Positions 52,378 through 61,733 of a stretch of 64,000 nucleotides of DNA are shown here, piece by piece (positions within the stretch are counted from its first letter, which is position 1; every line of letters begins with the position of its first letter). Location of the stretch: contig JAFMGZ010000011.1 of assembly GCA_017854855.1 (NCBI GenBank), forward strand, positions 18,544 to 82,543, read 5' to 3'. This DNA is from Sulfitobacter sp. Lineage in GTDB: Bacteria > Pseudomonadota > Alphaproteobacteria > Rhodobacterales > Rhodobacteraceae. The notes beneath the pieces are model-generated. The model was not told where the DNA came from. It worked only from the letters and a program-made list of their open reading frames with translations, and did no database searches. A program made the translations under genes and the position numbers.

Positions 52378-53304
52378 TCAGAGTTTTTCCATCAGTTCTG
52401 GCACGGCCTCAAACAGGTCCGCCACCAGACCGTAGTCGGCCACCTGAAAGATCGGGGCTTCTTCGTCTTTGTTGATCGCCACGATGATCTTGCTGTCCTT
52501 CATCCCGGCAAGGTGCTGGATCGCACCAGAGATGCCGACGGCAATATAAAGCTCGGGTGCAACAACCTTGCCGGTCTGACCGACCTGCCAGTCATTGGGG
52601 GCATAACCGGAATCAACCGCCGCACGGGACGCGCCAACAGCAGCGCCCAATTTGTCGGCCAGTTTTTCGATCAGTGCAAAATCCTCTTCGGACCCGACAC
52701 CGCGCCCACCCGACACAACAACGCCCGCAGACGTCAGTTCAGGACGATCGCTTGCCGCAACCTTGTCCTCAACCCATGTGGACAGACCCGGATCAGCCGC
52801 GGCACCGATTGTCTCAATCGACGCGGAACCGCCTTCGCCTGCCGCATCGAAGGTCGATGTACGGAAGGTGATGACTTTCTTGGCATCTGTTGATTTCACG
52901 GTCTGGATCGCGTTGCCGGCATAGATCGGACGCTCGAATGTGTCACCATCCACAACACCAGAGGCGTCAGAGATGATCATCACATCCAGCAGGGCCGCAA
53001 CACGTGGCATCACGTTCTTGGCGTCCGTTGTTGCCGGGGCCACGATATGTTCGTAATCGCCCGCAATAGAGACGATCAGCGCTGCCGTGGCTTCGGCCAG
53101 ACGGTGGCCCAATGTGGCATCTTCGGCCACCAGAACCTTGGCAACACCGTCGATTTTCGCTGCTGCTGCCGCCGCATCAGCAGCAGAGCCGCCTGCACAC
53201 AGAACGGTCACATCGCCCAATGACTTTGCCGCGGTCACGGCCTTGGCCGTGGCATCCATGGACAATACGCCATCGGTCACTTCAGCAAGAAGAAGAACAG
53301 CCAT
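52378..53304 (-). CDS. etfA: Electron transfer flavoprotein subunit alpha
   Basis: A 308-residue subunit that binds FAD and passes electrons from acyl-CoA dehydrogenases to ETF-ubiquinone oxidoreductase. The C-terminal FAD domain has [39 protein letters not shown] and [28 protein letters not shown], the ETF alpha signature. GGGAG precedes the ATG, which shares one base with the etfB stop (TAATG). Confidence 0.97.
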   Translation of the reverse strand: MAVLLLAEVTDGVLSMDATAKAVTAAKSLGDVTVLCAGGSAADAAAAAAKIDGVAKVLVAEDATLGHRLAEATAALIVSIAGDYEHIVAPATTDAKNVMPRVAALLDVMIISDASGVVDGDTFERPIYAGNAIQTVKSTDAKKVITFRTSTFDAAGEGGSASIETIGAAADPGLSTWVEDKVAASDRPELTSAGVVVSGGRGVGSEEDFALIEKLADKLGAAVGASRAAVDSGYAPNDWQVGQTGKVVAPELYIAVGISGAIQHLAGMKDSKIIVAINKDEEAPIFQVADYGLVADLFEAVPELMEKL

Positions 53305-54062
53305 TACACAACTCCCTTTTCTTTGAGTTTAGCCACCAGCGTATCAACGTCAGCAACGATTTCGCCTGCCGCACGCTCTTCGGGCTCAACGGTCTTGAGG
53401 ATCTCAAGACGGTGCGCCACGTCAACGCCGTAATCTGCAGGTGTCTTTTCATCCAAAGGCTTTTTCTTGGCCTTCATGATGTTGGGCAGGGACGCATAGC
53501 GTGGCTCGTTCAGGCGCAGGTCAACGGTGATGACCGTCGGCATTGAGACTTCGATGGTCTGCAATCCGCCGTCTACTTCGCGTGTCACCTTGGCCTTGTC
53601 GCCCGCGATCTCGACTTCGGATGCGAATGTCGCCTGTGACCAGCCCATAAGGGCCGCCAGCATCTGGCCGGTGGCGTTCATGTCATTGTCGATGGCTTGC
53701 TTGCCGCACAGCACGAGGCCCGGCTGCTCTTCGTCGACAATGCCCTTGAGGATCTTGGCGACCGCGAGCGGTTCGATGTCGTTGTGCACATCGTCAGAGG
53801 CGACAACCAGGATGGCCCGGTCCGCGCCCATGGCAAGGGCCGTACGCAGTGTTTCCTGCGCTTGCTTCACGCCGACAGAGACCACAACGATCTCTTCAAC
53901 CTGACCCGCTTCTTTCAGGCGGATCGCCTGTTCGACGGAAATCTCGTCAAAGGGGTTCATCGACATTTTTACGTTGGCAAGATCAACTCCCGATCCGTCC
54001 GCTTTGACGCGCACTTTCACGTTGTAGTCGATCACGCGTTTGACAGGTACCAGTACCTTCAT
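53304..54062 (-). CDS. etfB: Electron transfer flavoprotein subunit beta
   Basis: A 252-residue subunit that binds AMP and contacts dehydrogenases. [28 protein letters not shown] and [18 protein letters not shown] are typical, and the recognition-loop and signature region [44 protein letters not shown] matches the family. AAGGAGAG precedes the ATG. Likely electron donors in this genome include the Mcd product at 38 kb. Confidence 0.97.
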   Translation of the reverse strand: MKVLVPVKRVIDYNVKVRVKADGSGVDLANVKMSMNPFDEISVEQAIRLKEAGQVEEIVVVSVGVKQAQETLRTALAMGADRAILVVASDDVHNDIEPLAVAKILKGIVDEEQPGLVLCGKQAIDNDMNATGQMLAALMGWSQATFASEVEIAGDKAKVTREVDGGLQTIEVSMPTVITVDLRLNEPRYASLPNIMKAKKKPLDEKTPADYGVDVAHRLEILKTVEPEERAAGEIVADVDTLVAKLKEKGVV

Positions 54063-54086
54063 GTGCGTCTCTCTCCTTGGTTGCGA

Positions 54087-54105
54087 CTCACCCCGCGGGG
54101 ATGAG
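54087..54105. promoter_or_regulatory. GC-rich palindrome in the etfB leader
   Basis: CCCCGCGGGG (54091-54100) is a perfect 10-bp palindrome inside the longer CTCA...TGAG symmetry, 25 bases before the etfB start. It could be a regulator site. The rest of the 212-base gap from 54063 to 54274 shows no gene. Confidence 0.35.
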
Positions 54106-54274
54106 CGTTTGAATGGTCTGCGCTGGGTTTAACGAATGGATTACCTGCAAAACAGGCCAAAATCGGCAATTGCGGCACTATGGACGCCGCGTTTTCCTGT
54201 CTGCGCCCGAAAAACGACAGCTTATTTGGCTGAACGAAACAGATCCGCGCCCCTCTTGCGGGCCGCGCCAAGGC

Positions 54275-54847
54275 TTAGCGGTTGGCCCCCGGCACCCAAA
54301 GCACGTCGTTCTTGCCGGAATTATTGGCCATGCGCGCTGCCACGAAAAACCAGTCGCTCAGGCGGTTTAGGTATTTCACCGCCGTTGCATTCACGTCTTC
54401 ACGCTCTGCCAGCAGCATGGCCAGCCGCTCTGCGCGGCGCGCAACGGTTCTGCAGACGTGCAGATGCGCAGACAGTTTGGACCCGCCCGGCAGAATAAAA
54501 CTGCGCAGCGGTTCCAGTTCGGCGTTCATGATGTCGATTTCAGCTTCCAGGCGGTCAATCTGTGTGGGGATCATCCGCAGGGGCGGATATTCCGCGTCCT
54601 TGTCGGCGGCCATATCGGGGCGGCACAGGTCCGCGCCCAGATCAAACAGGTCATTTTGGATGCGCGACAGGGCGGCATCGGTTTCCCCGGTGGCTTCCAG
54701 ACGTGCGACACCGACAAAACAGTTCAGCTCGTCGGCGGTGCCATAGGCCTCGACGCGGGCGTCATATTTGGGCACCCGTTCCCCATTGCCAAGCGCCGTC
54801 GTCCCGGCATCGCCGGTGCGGGTATAAATCTTGTTCAGTACAACCAT
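54275..54847 (-). CDS. Corrinoid adenosyltransferase, PduO type
   Basis: A 190-residue enzyme that adds the adenosyl group from ATP to cob(I)alamin or cob(I)yrinic acid diamide. Family landmarks are KIYTRTGDAGTTALGNGERVPKYDARVEAYGTADELN (ATP site), FILPGGSKLSAHLHVCRTVARRAER and KYLNRLSDWFFVAAR. It supplies adenosylcobalamin for B12 mutases such as ethylmalonyl-CoA mutase, which fits its place next to etfBA. TAATG overlap with the upstream small membrane gene. Confidence 0.95.
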   Translation of the reverse strand: MVVLNKIYTRTGDAGTTALGNGERVPKYDARVEAYGTADELNCFVGVARLEATGETDAALSRIQNDLFDLGADLCRPDMAADKDAEYPPLRMIPTQIDRLEAEIDIMNAELEPLRSFILPGGSKLSAHLHVCRTVARRAERLAMLLAEREDVNATAVKYLNRLSDWFFVAARMANNSGKNDVLWVPGANR

Positions 54848-55053
54848 TACGCAGGTCCCCCTCTGAGCCAGACAAAGATCACGATCAAAATCACAGCGAT
54901 GAACTGTGCAATGAGCCGGTAGCGCATCAGGCGATTGGAATTTTTCTTGTTAAAGGCACCGCCGCCAGCAAATCCCCCAAGCCCCAGCACCAAGACGACC
55001 GCAACGGCCAATACCGCCACGACAAGGACAATAAAAAGTGGATCATCAGACAT
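54847..55053 (-). CDS. Twin-transmembrane small protein (HIG1-like)
   Basis: A 68-residue protein with two membrane helices (LFIVLVVAVLAVAVVLVLGLGGF and LIAQFIAVILIVIFVWLRG) separated by a basic loop NKKNSNRLMRYR. This matches the HIG_1_N/twin-TM family found beside the adenosyltransferase and etfBA in many Rhodobacterales; mitochondrial relatives assist respiratory complexes. AAGGGGA precedes the ATG, and the stop overlaps the next ATG by one base. Confidence 0.88.
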   Translation of the reverse strand: MSDDPLFIVLVVAVLAVAVVLVLGLGGFAGGGAFNKKNSNRLMRYRLIAQFIAVILIVIFVWLRGGPA

Positions 55054-55135
55054 TCGGTTTCCCCTTCGTTGACGCAGTCATGTAGTGGGGCAAGCCCGCA
55101 GCGCAACCCCTTATCTGGGCCTTATCCGGACCCAA

Positions 55136-55975
55136 TCAGCGCCCAACCACCCGGTCAAGCGCCCAGGTTGGCAGCAGACGCCGCATCAGACCCGCCATAT
55201 AGGTCGGCACTGTGACGTAATAGCGCGGGCGGGGGCGTGGATGGGTCAGCGCATGGATCAGCTTGTCCGTGACGGCCTTGGCGGGCAGTTCAAACCGGTC
55301 CGGTTTGGGCGATTCGTACAGCCGTTTGCGCAGATTGTCGCGATATTGCGTGGCGCGGGCGGCGTTTTCCCAGTCAATCCAGCGCTCAAAATGGGTGATC
55401 GCATTGATCCGAAAGTTGGTCTTGATGGGTCCCGGTTCAATCAGGCATATGTGAATGCCACTGCCCCGCATTTCGATGCGCAGGGTATCGGTCAGACCCT
55501 CCAGCGCGAATTTGGTGGCGTTATAGGCACCGCGCCACGGGATAGAAACGATACCCAGCACCGATGAACACTGCACGATCCGCCCCGACCCCTGGGCGCG
55601 CATCACCGGGATTACCGCGCGGGTCAGCGTGTGCCAGCCAAAGAAGTTGGTTTCAAAGATATGGCGCAGCCCTTCGGTGGGCAGGTCTTCGACGGCACCG
55701 GGCAGGCCGTATGCCCCATTGTTGAACAAGGCGTCCAGCGTGCCACCGGTCGCGGCCAATACCTCTGCCAAGGCTGCATGGATGCTGTCTTCGTCAGTAT
55801 AGTCTAGCAAGGGGGCATCGAACCCTTCGGCCTTCAGGCGCGCACAGTCCTCGGGCTTGCGGCAGGCGGCAAAGACACGCCATCCTTGCGCGCGCATGCC
55901 ATGGGCCGCGTCATAGCCGATGCCAGTAGAGCAGCCTGTGATCAGGATTGATTTGGTAGGTTGTGTGTCAGGCAT
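55136..55975 (-). CDS. SDR family oxidoreductase
   Basis: A 279-residue classical short-chain dehydrogenase. The cofactor motif is ITGCSTGIGYDAAHGM (TGxxxGIG), NNGAYG is the NNAG-type motif, and the catalytic Ser, Tyr and Lys are in QCSSVLGIVSIPWRGAYNATKFALEG. The substrate is unknown; the first-strand basic residues (CRKPED) lean to NADP. AAGGGA lies before the ATG. Neighbours do not suggest a pathway. Confidence 0.92.
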   Translation of the reverse strand: MPDTQPTKSILITGCSTGIGYDAAHGMRAQGWRVFAACRKPEDCARLKAEGFDAPLLDYTDEDSIHAALAEVLAATGGTLDALFNNGAYGLPGAVEDLPTEGLRHIFETNFFGWHTLTRAVIPVMRAQGSGRIVQCSSVLGIVSIPWRGAYNATKFALEGLTDTLRIEMRGSGIHICLIEPGPIKTNFRINAITHFERWIDWENAARATQYRDNLRKRLYESPKPDRFELPAKAVTDKLIHALTHPRPRPRYYVTVPTYMAGLMRRLLPTWALDRVVGR

Positions 55976-56043
55976 GAAAGCTTTCCCTTGAATGGAATAC
56001 TCTCATTGCGCGCATTTTTCTGGATGGCAATGCGGTCTGTTGC

Positions 56044-56721
56044 TCAGCCGCCGACCAGCAGGAAATCCGCCATCCATCCGGCGGGTCCCCCATCCATCGG
56101 TTCCAGTCGCACCCAGCCATTGCCGGCGTCTTCCAGAATGCGCACCGCATCGCCGCGCTGCAGTCGGGTGACCACGTTGAAATCGGTGCCCGGCCCGCCC
56201 CGCACATTGACGCGGTTGCCAGATACCGTGCGGATGTCTTCGAAACCTGAAAGCTCTGATTGGGGCTGATCCGACTGTGCCAAATCCGTCTGTCCCTGCC
56301 CGTCGTTCCCCCCCGGTTGGCTGATCAAGCTGGGAATGATCGCGGGCGTCTGCGCCGAGGATGTAATGGTGACGACATTGGTCATGACGCCTGCAGCGAT
56401 GGACCCGTCCGTGTCCGTGGTCGAGGGGGCGTCTTCGAGTTTGGTCAGGTTCAACAGCACCGGGGCCTGCCCGTTGTTCAAATCGGCCCCATCCTTCAAA
56501 GGAGGTGTCGTGTCGACCACGGTTTTTGGTTTCTCAACCATCAATACTGCTGCGTTCTGCTCGGCCTCGGCCTGTTTTTTCGCCTGCAATTCCGCTTCGG
56601 CCTGGGCTGCTGCGGCAAGTCGGGCCTGCCGCATTTCTTCGGGGTTGAACGATGAACCACCGCTCATTTCGTAAAATACCCAGCCCATGAAAACAAAGGA
56701 CAGAAGAATAAAACGTATCAT
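56044..56721 (-). CDS. SH3-domain (SH3b) envelope protein
   Basis: A 225-residue protein: an N-terminal membrane helix (RFILLSFVFMGWVFYEMSG), an Ala/Gln/Glu-rich coiled-coil stretch, a long low-complexity Thr/Asp/Gln linker and a C-terminal bacterial SH3 domain (about 165-225, SGNRVNVRGGPGTDFNVVTRLQRGDAVRIL). Such proteins bind cell wall peptides. Activity is unknown. The ATG at 56721 follows GGGG. A 14-bp palindrome lies upstream. Confidence 0.87.
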   Translation of the reverse strand: MIRFILLSFVFMGWVFYEMSGGSSFNPEEMRQARLAAAAQAEAELQAKKQAEAEQNAAVLMVEKPKTVVDTTPPLKDGADLNNGQAPVLLNLTKLEDAPSTTDTDGSIAAGVMTNVVTITSSAQTPAIIPSLISQPGGNDGQGQTDLAQSDQPQSELSGFEDIRTVSGNRVNVRGGPGTDFNVVTRLQRGDAVRILEDAGNGWVRLEPMDGGPAGWMADFLLVGG

Positions 56722-56781
56722 CAATTTACCCCGACTTCGATTCTGCAACCATACTACAAAACACGTATAGATGGTCCCCCA

Positions 56782-56795
56782 TAACAATATTGTTA
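56782..56795. promoter_or_regulatory. 14-bp AT-rich perfect palindrome
   Basis: TAACAATATTGTTA at 56782-56795 is perfectly symmetric, 60 bases before the SH3 gene start and about 120 before parC. It is in the divergent 192-base gap and could be an operator for either. Confidence 0.45.
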
Positions 56796-56913
56796 GTTAT
56801 CTAAACCGGGGAATTTGGAAAATACTCTCCCCGTGGCTGCCATGCAGCAAAGAATGCAGACGCAAGTAACCAAGCGCTTGCCGCCCTGCCGCCGCGCGGC
56901 TACATAATCGCCT

Positions 56914-59232
56914 ATGTCAGATATAACCGATCCCCCAGAGACTGATCGACCAGAGATTGATCCGATGAATGTCTCCGAACCGCTGCGCCGCGCGATCGGT
57001 GATCGCTATCTGACCTATGCGCTGTCCACGATCATGCACCGCGCCTTGCCCGATGCCCGTGATGGTCTGAAACCGGTTCACCGGCGTATTCTGTATGCGA
57101 TGCGCGAATTGCGGCTTGCCTCCAACGGAGGGTTTCGCAAATCGGCCAAGATCAGCGGCGATGTGATGGGCAACTATCACCCGCATGGGGATGCGGCGAT
57201 CTATGATGCGATGGCGCGTCTGGCACAGGATTTCAACGTCCGCTATCCGCTGGTCGACGGGCAGGGCAACTTTGGCAATATCGACGGCGATAACCCGGCC
57301 GCCTCGCGCTATACCGAAGCGCGGATGACAGCCGTGGCAGAGGCCATGCTTGAGGGTCTCAACGAAAACGCCGTTGATTTTCGCGAAAACTATGATGGAA
57401 CGCTGACCGAACCTGCGGTGCTGCCTGCGCAATTTCCCAACCTGTTGGCCAATGGGTCCAGCGGGATCGCGGTGGGCATGGCGACCAATATCCCGCCCCA
57501 TAACATTGCAGAACTGTGCGACGCCTGTATCCACATGATCAAAGTGCCCGACTGCCGGGATGAGACGCTTTTGAAATATGTGCCGGGGCCGGATTTCCCG
57601 ACTGGCGGGATCATTGTCGAACCAGAAGAGAATATCGCCAACGCCTATAGCACCGGCAAGGGCGGTTTCCGTCTGCGCTGTCGCTGGGAGCTGGAGGATC
57701 TGGGCCGTGGCCAGTGGCAGGTCGTGGTCACCGAAATTCCCTATCAGGTCCAGAAAAGCAAACTGATCGAAAAGATCGCCGAGGCCATCCAGACCAAGAA
57801 GATCCCGATCCTTGCGGATGTGCGCGATGAAAGCGCCGATGACATCCGGCTGGTACTTGAGCCGCGTTCCAAGAACGTGGATCCCGAAGTGTTGATGGGG
57901 ATGATGTACCGCCATTCCGATCTTGAGGTGCGGTTCTCGCTGAACATGAACGTGCTGATTGACGGGGTCACGCCGCGCGTCTGTTCGATGAAGGAAGTGC
58001 TGCGCGCCTTCCTTGATCACCGCCGCGAAGTGTTGCAGCGCCGCTCCACCCACCGGATGGAAAAGATCGACCACCGTCTGGAGGTCCTTGAAGGTTTTAT
58101 CGTTGCCTTTCTGAACCTCGACCGTGTGATCGACATCATCCGCTATGACGATGACCCAAAACCCGCCTTGATGCGCGAAGACTGGGCCAAGACCCATGTG
58201 CGCGCCATGGATGAGAAAGACTATGTATCGCCCCCGCCGGGCGAGGGCGAGCTGTCTGAGGTGCAGGTTGATGCGATCCTCAACATGCGCCTGCGGTCCC
58301 TACGCCGCCTCGAAGAGCTGGAACTGCTGCGGGAACAATCCGAACTGATGGCGGAACGCGCAGGCCTTGAGGATCTGCTGGAAAGCGAAGACCTGCAATG
58401 GAGCAGCATCACCGATCAGCTGCGCGCCACAAAAAAACAGTTTGGCAAGGACTGGCACGGCGGTGCCCGGCGCACCACCTTTGCCGTGGCAGGCGAGATC
58501 GAGGATGTCCCGCTTGAGGCGATGATCGACCGCGAACCGATCACCGTGGTCTGTTCACAGATGGGCTGGATCAGGGCCATGACAGGCCACATCGACCTTG
58601 CCCGTGAGCTCAAGTTCAAGGACGGCGATAGCCCGCGTTTCATCTTTCATGCGGAAACCACCGACCGGTTGCTGGTGTTTGGGTCAAACGGTCGGTTCTA
58701 CACCATTTCCGCTGCAAACCTGCCCGGCGGGCGCGGCATGGGGGAACCCCTGCGCCTGATGGTGGACCTGCCCAATGAGGCGCAGATCGTGGACCTGTTC
58801 ATTCACCAACCCGATCGCAAGCTGTTGGTCGCCTCTACGGCGGGTGACGGGTTTGTGGTGCCTGAAAATGATGTTGTTGCCCAAACCAAGAGCGGCAAAC
58901 AGGTGCTGAACGTGCGCGGCGATGTCGCGGCGCTGGTTTGCAAACCTGTTGTCGGTGATGCCGTGGCCACGGTTGGCGAAAACCGCAAGGTGCTGGTCTT
59001 TGGCGTGGATGAACTGCCCGAAATGGGCCGTGGCAAGGGCGTGCGTCTGCAAAAATTCAAGGACGGCGGCCTGTCGGACGCGACGACCTTCAACATGGCA
59101 GAGGGGCTCAGCTGGCTTGATCCTGCGGGCCGCACCCGCACAGAAACGGACCTGTCGGAATGGGCCGCCAAACGCGCCTCATCGGGGCGGATGGCACCAC
59201 GTGGTTTCCCCCGCGACAACAAGTTCAACTGA
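56914..59232 (+). CDS. parC: DNA topoisomerase IV subunit A
   Basis: A 772-residue type II topoisomerase subunit that decatenates daughter chromosomes. The winged-helix breakage domain has RRILYAMRELRLASNGGFRKSAKISGDVMGNYHPHGDAAIYDAMARLAQ and the catalytic Tyr in AASRYTEARMT (near 129). There is no GyrA-type QRRGGKG box; the C-terminal beta-pinwheel is short, as in ParC. It is alone on the plus strand after a divergent gap. parE is not in the window. Confidence 0.95.
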   Translation: MSDITDPPETDRPEIDPMNVSEPLRRAIGDRYLTYALSTIMHRALPDARDGLKPVHRRILYAMRELRLASNGGFRKSAKISGDVMGNYHPHGDAAIYDAMARLAQDFNVRYPLVDGQGNFGNIDGDNPAASRYTEARMTAVAEAMLEGLNENAVDFRENYDGTLTEPAVLPAQFPNLLANGSSGIAVGMATNIPPHNIAELCDACIHMIKVPDCRDETLLKYVPGPDFPTGGIIVEPEENIANAYSTGKGGFRLRCRWELEDLGRGQWQVVVTEIPYQVQKSKLIEKIAEAIQTKKIPILADVRDESADDIRLVLEPRSKNVDPEVLMGMMYRHSDLEVRFSLNMNVLIDGVTPRVCSMKEVLRAFLDHRREVLQRRSTHRMEKIDHRLEVLEGFIVAFLNLDRVIDIIRYDDDPKPALMREDWAKTHVRAMDEKDYVSPPPGEGELSEVQVDAILNMRLRSLRRLEELELLREQSELMAERAGLEDLLESEDLQWSSITDQLRATKKQFGKDWHGGARRTTFAVAGEIEDVPLEAMIDREPITVVCSQMGWIRAMTGHIDLARELKFKDGDSPRFIFHAETTDRLLVFGSNGRFYTISAANLPGGRGMGEPLRLMVDLPNEAQIVDLFIHQPDRKLLVASTAGDGFVVPENDVVAQTKSGKQVLNVRGDVAALVCKPVVGDAVATVGENRKVLVFGVDELPEMGRGKGVRLQKFKDGGLSDATTFNMAEGLSWLDPAGRTRTETDLSEWAAKRASSGRMAPRGFPRDNKFN

Positions 59233-59247
59233 TCGCTGATCGCAAGG

Positions 59248-60600
59248 ATGAGCGACACCGGCCTTTCCAACAGTCCATGGCAATCGACACCGCAACCCCA
59301 AGTTGTCCCCGCGGGGACAGGGCCGGAAAATGGGATGGGCGTTGAGTTTACGGGTCGGCGCGGGGCGTTGTTCTGGCTGGCACTCAAGACCGGGTTTTTC
59401 AGCATACTCACGCTTGGCTTCTACCGGTTCTGGATGAAAACGCGTCTGAGGCGCTGGTATTGGTCGGCGATGCGTCCGGGCGGGCATCCGCTGGAATATG
59501 TCGGCGACCCGCTGGAGAAACTGCTGGGGTTTTTCATCGCGGTTGTGATCCTGACCTTCTACATCGGGATCGTGAACCTGCTGCTGATGTTCGCCAGCTT
59601 TTCTGTCTTTAACTCTTCGGCCCTTGGATATGTGGCCAGTTTTGCCGGGGTGATCCCGCTGTGGTTCTATGCCCGCTACCGCGCCCGGCGCTATGTTCTG
59701 GCGCGCACCCGTTGGCGGGGCGTGCGCTTTGGTCTTGAGAGGGGCGCATGGGGCTATGCCATCCGGGCGCTGTGGTATTGGTTCTTGACCATCGTAACCC
59801 TTGGGGCCTTGTGGCCGCGCATGACTTTCTTGCTGGAAAAGTACAAGACGGACAGGACGTTCTTTGGCTCTGCGCGGATGCTGCAGGGGGGGCGCTGGCA
59901 GATGCTTTACCGGGCAGCGGCCCCGTTTATCGCGGCATTGATCGTGCTGCTGGGGACGGGGCTGTGGCTGTTCTGGCTTGATCCTGTCTTTGCCACCGGG
60001 TTTGAGAATGGTGCCGCCGTTGTCGAGGCGGTGGACGGGTTTTTCGAGGGGCGCATGCCCGTTGACAACTGGTCCAGCCCAGAGCGGCTGCTGCTGATCC
60101 CGCTTGCCCTGTCGGGGCTGTTGTTTGGCGCGATTTATTATCGCTGGGTCAGCAAACGCATCATGGCCCAGCACAAGATGGCCCCCGGCATTCAGTTTGA
60201 CAGTCAACTCAGCGGGGTCAGGGTGACCTTTATCTATGTGCTGGGTAATTTCATCGCCTATGTGATGCTGGTTCTGGGTCTTGTCGCGATGATCTTTCTG
60301 GGGGCGTTCATGTTCTCGGACAGTCTGTTGTTTCTGACGGATATGCCGGGGGCGCAAACCGCCCTCAGCCTGCCGCGCTGGGTGTCGATTGTGCTGCTGG
60401 CGGTGATGTATCTGGTGTTCTTCTTGATGTGGGGGGTGTTGTACAACACTTTCGTCACCTTTCCGCTGATGCGCCATATGGCGCTGACCACCAGCCTTCC
60501 GGTGACTGCGGGTCTGCCGCTGATCAGCCAGCGGGACCGCGATGCCTTTGCCGAGGCAGAAGGATTTGCCGAGGCGCTGGATCTGGGGGCTGCGATATGA
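59248..60600 (+). CDS. DUF898 (YjgN) family membrane protein
   Basis: A 450-residue protein with about ten membrane helices in repeated units: FTGRRGALFWLALKTGFFSILTLGFYRFWMKTRLRRW near the N-terminus, and RGVRFGLERGAWGYAIRALWYWFLTIVTLGALWPRM in the middle. The GxxFxxxxxxxxLTLGxxxFW pattern is that of DUF898/YjgN, of unknown function. The stop overlaps the M48 peptidase start by four bases, suggesting a functional pair. The start ATG at 59248 has a poorly spaced AAGG. Confidence 0.87.
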   Translation: MSDTGLSNSPWQSTPQPQVVPAGTGPENGMGVEFTGRRGALFWLALKTGFFSILTLGFYRFWMKTRLRRWYWSAMRPGGHPLEYVGDPLEKLLGFFIAVVILTFYIGIVNLLLMFASFSVFNSSALGYVASFAGVIPLWFYARYRARRYVLARTRWRGVRFGLERGAWGYAIRALWYWFLTIVTLGALWPRMTFLLEKYKTDRTFFGSARMLQGGRWQMLYRAAAPFIAALIVLLGTGLWLFWLDPVFATGFENGAAVVEAVDGFFEGRMPVDNWSSPERLLLIPLALSGLLFGAIYYRWVSKRIMAQHKMAPGIQFDSQLSGVRVTFIYVLGNFIAYVMLVLGLVAMIFLGAFMFSDSLLFLTDMPGAQTALSLPRWVSIVLLAVMYLVFFLMWGVLYNTFVTFPLMRHMALTTSLPVTAGLPLISQRDRDAFAEAEGFAEALDLGAAI

Positions 60601-61703
60601 GCCTTGGGTTCGACGGCCTTGGGGCCGCCTTTTTTGACGGGGACAGCCCTGAGCCGCAGGAAGTGAGCCTGCATATCGCGGATGGCATGTTGCAGATCGG
60701 GCTGGATCATGGGCCGACCTTGCGCTGGCCTGTGGAGGATATCCGCCAATTGCCGGATCTGGCGGGCAATGCGGGCGTTGTGCTGCGGCTGACCACGGAC
60801 CCGGTGGCGCGGCTGTATCTGACGGATCATGCGGTGCTGTCGCATCTGCCCCATCTGACCCGCCGCGCACCGCCCAAGGGGCGCGGCAGGCTGGCGGCTT
60901 GGGCTTTGGCGGCTGTTGCGGCCGTTGCGGTGCAGATCGGATTTCTGATCCCCTTGCTGGCCGACAACCTGGCGGGCTTTATCCCGCCCGAAGGCGAACG
61001 GGCATTGGGAGAGGCGACATTCGGCCAGATCCGAGAGGCGCTTGACGATACTGGGCTGAACCCGCTGCCGATTTGCGAACAGCCCGACGGCACCGCCGCC
61101 ATCGACAGGCTGGTGACGCGGCTGGGCGGCGCGCGCGACTTTGATCGTGATGTCACCGTCTTTGTGCTGGATCATCCGATGGTCAATGCCTTTGCGCTGC
61201 CGGGCGGTTTTGTGGTGCTCTTTCGCGGCCTGATCGACGCGGCGGATGGCCCTGACGAAGTGGCCGCCGTTCTGGCCCATGAGATTGGCCATGTGATCAG
61301 CAGCGATCCGACGCGTCACGCGCTGCGCTCTGCGGGGTCCATCGGGATATTGGGGTTGCTCTTTGGGGATTTCGCGGGCGGGGCTGCGGTCTTGCTTCTG
61401 ACCGAACGCTTGATTTCGGCGCAGTATTCGCAGGCCGCTGAAAAAGGGGCCGATGATTTTGCCCATGCTCTTTTGGCGCAGGCGGGCATCAACCCCGGCG
61501 CGCTGGGCGATATGTTTGCCAGCATGAAGGCGGAATATGGCGATGCCGAGGGCGTTGTCGCGCATTTCCTGAGCCATCCGTCACTGGACGAACGGATCCA
61601 GGCCTCAAGGGCTGTGGTGGATCAAGATGCCAGCTACCAGGCGTCTATGACCCCGCAGGATTGGGCCGCGCTGCAAAATATCTGCAACCCTGCCGCGTCA
61701 TGA
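60597..61703 (+). CDS. M48 family metallopeptidase
   Basis: A 368-residue membrane-anchored zinc protease. The catalytic motif is VLAHEIGHV (HExxH) with a downstream glutamate in QAAEKGADDFAHALL; one membrane helix (about 96-116) precedes the protease. The N-terminal 90 residues form a small cytoplasmic domain. The ATG overlaps the DUF898 stop by ATGA. M48 proteins (HtpX, LoiP/BepA) handle damaged envelope proteins. Confidence 0.91.
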   Translation: MSLGFDGLGAAFFDGDSPEPQEVSLHIADGMLQIGLDHGPTLRWPVEDIRQLPDLAGNAGVVLRLTTDPVARLYLTDHAVLSHLPHLTRRAPPKGRGRLAAWALAAVAAVAVQIGFLIPLLADNLAGFIPPEGERALGEATFGQIREALDDTGLNPLPICEQPDGTAAIDRLVTRLGGARDFDRDVTVFVLDHPMVNAFALPGGFVVLFRGLIDAADGPDEVAAVLAHEIGHVISSDPTRHALRSAGSIGILGLLFGDFAGGAAVLLLTERLISAQYSQAAEKGADDFAHALLAQAGINPGALGDMFASMKAEYGDAEGVVAHFLSHPSLDERIQASRAVVDQDASYQASMTPQDWAALQNICNPAAS

Positions 61704-61733
61704 TCCAAGGCCCCCAAGCTGTGGGTCCTGACA

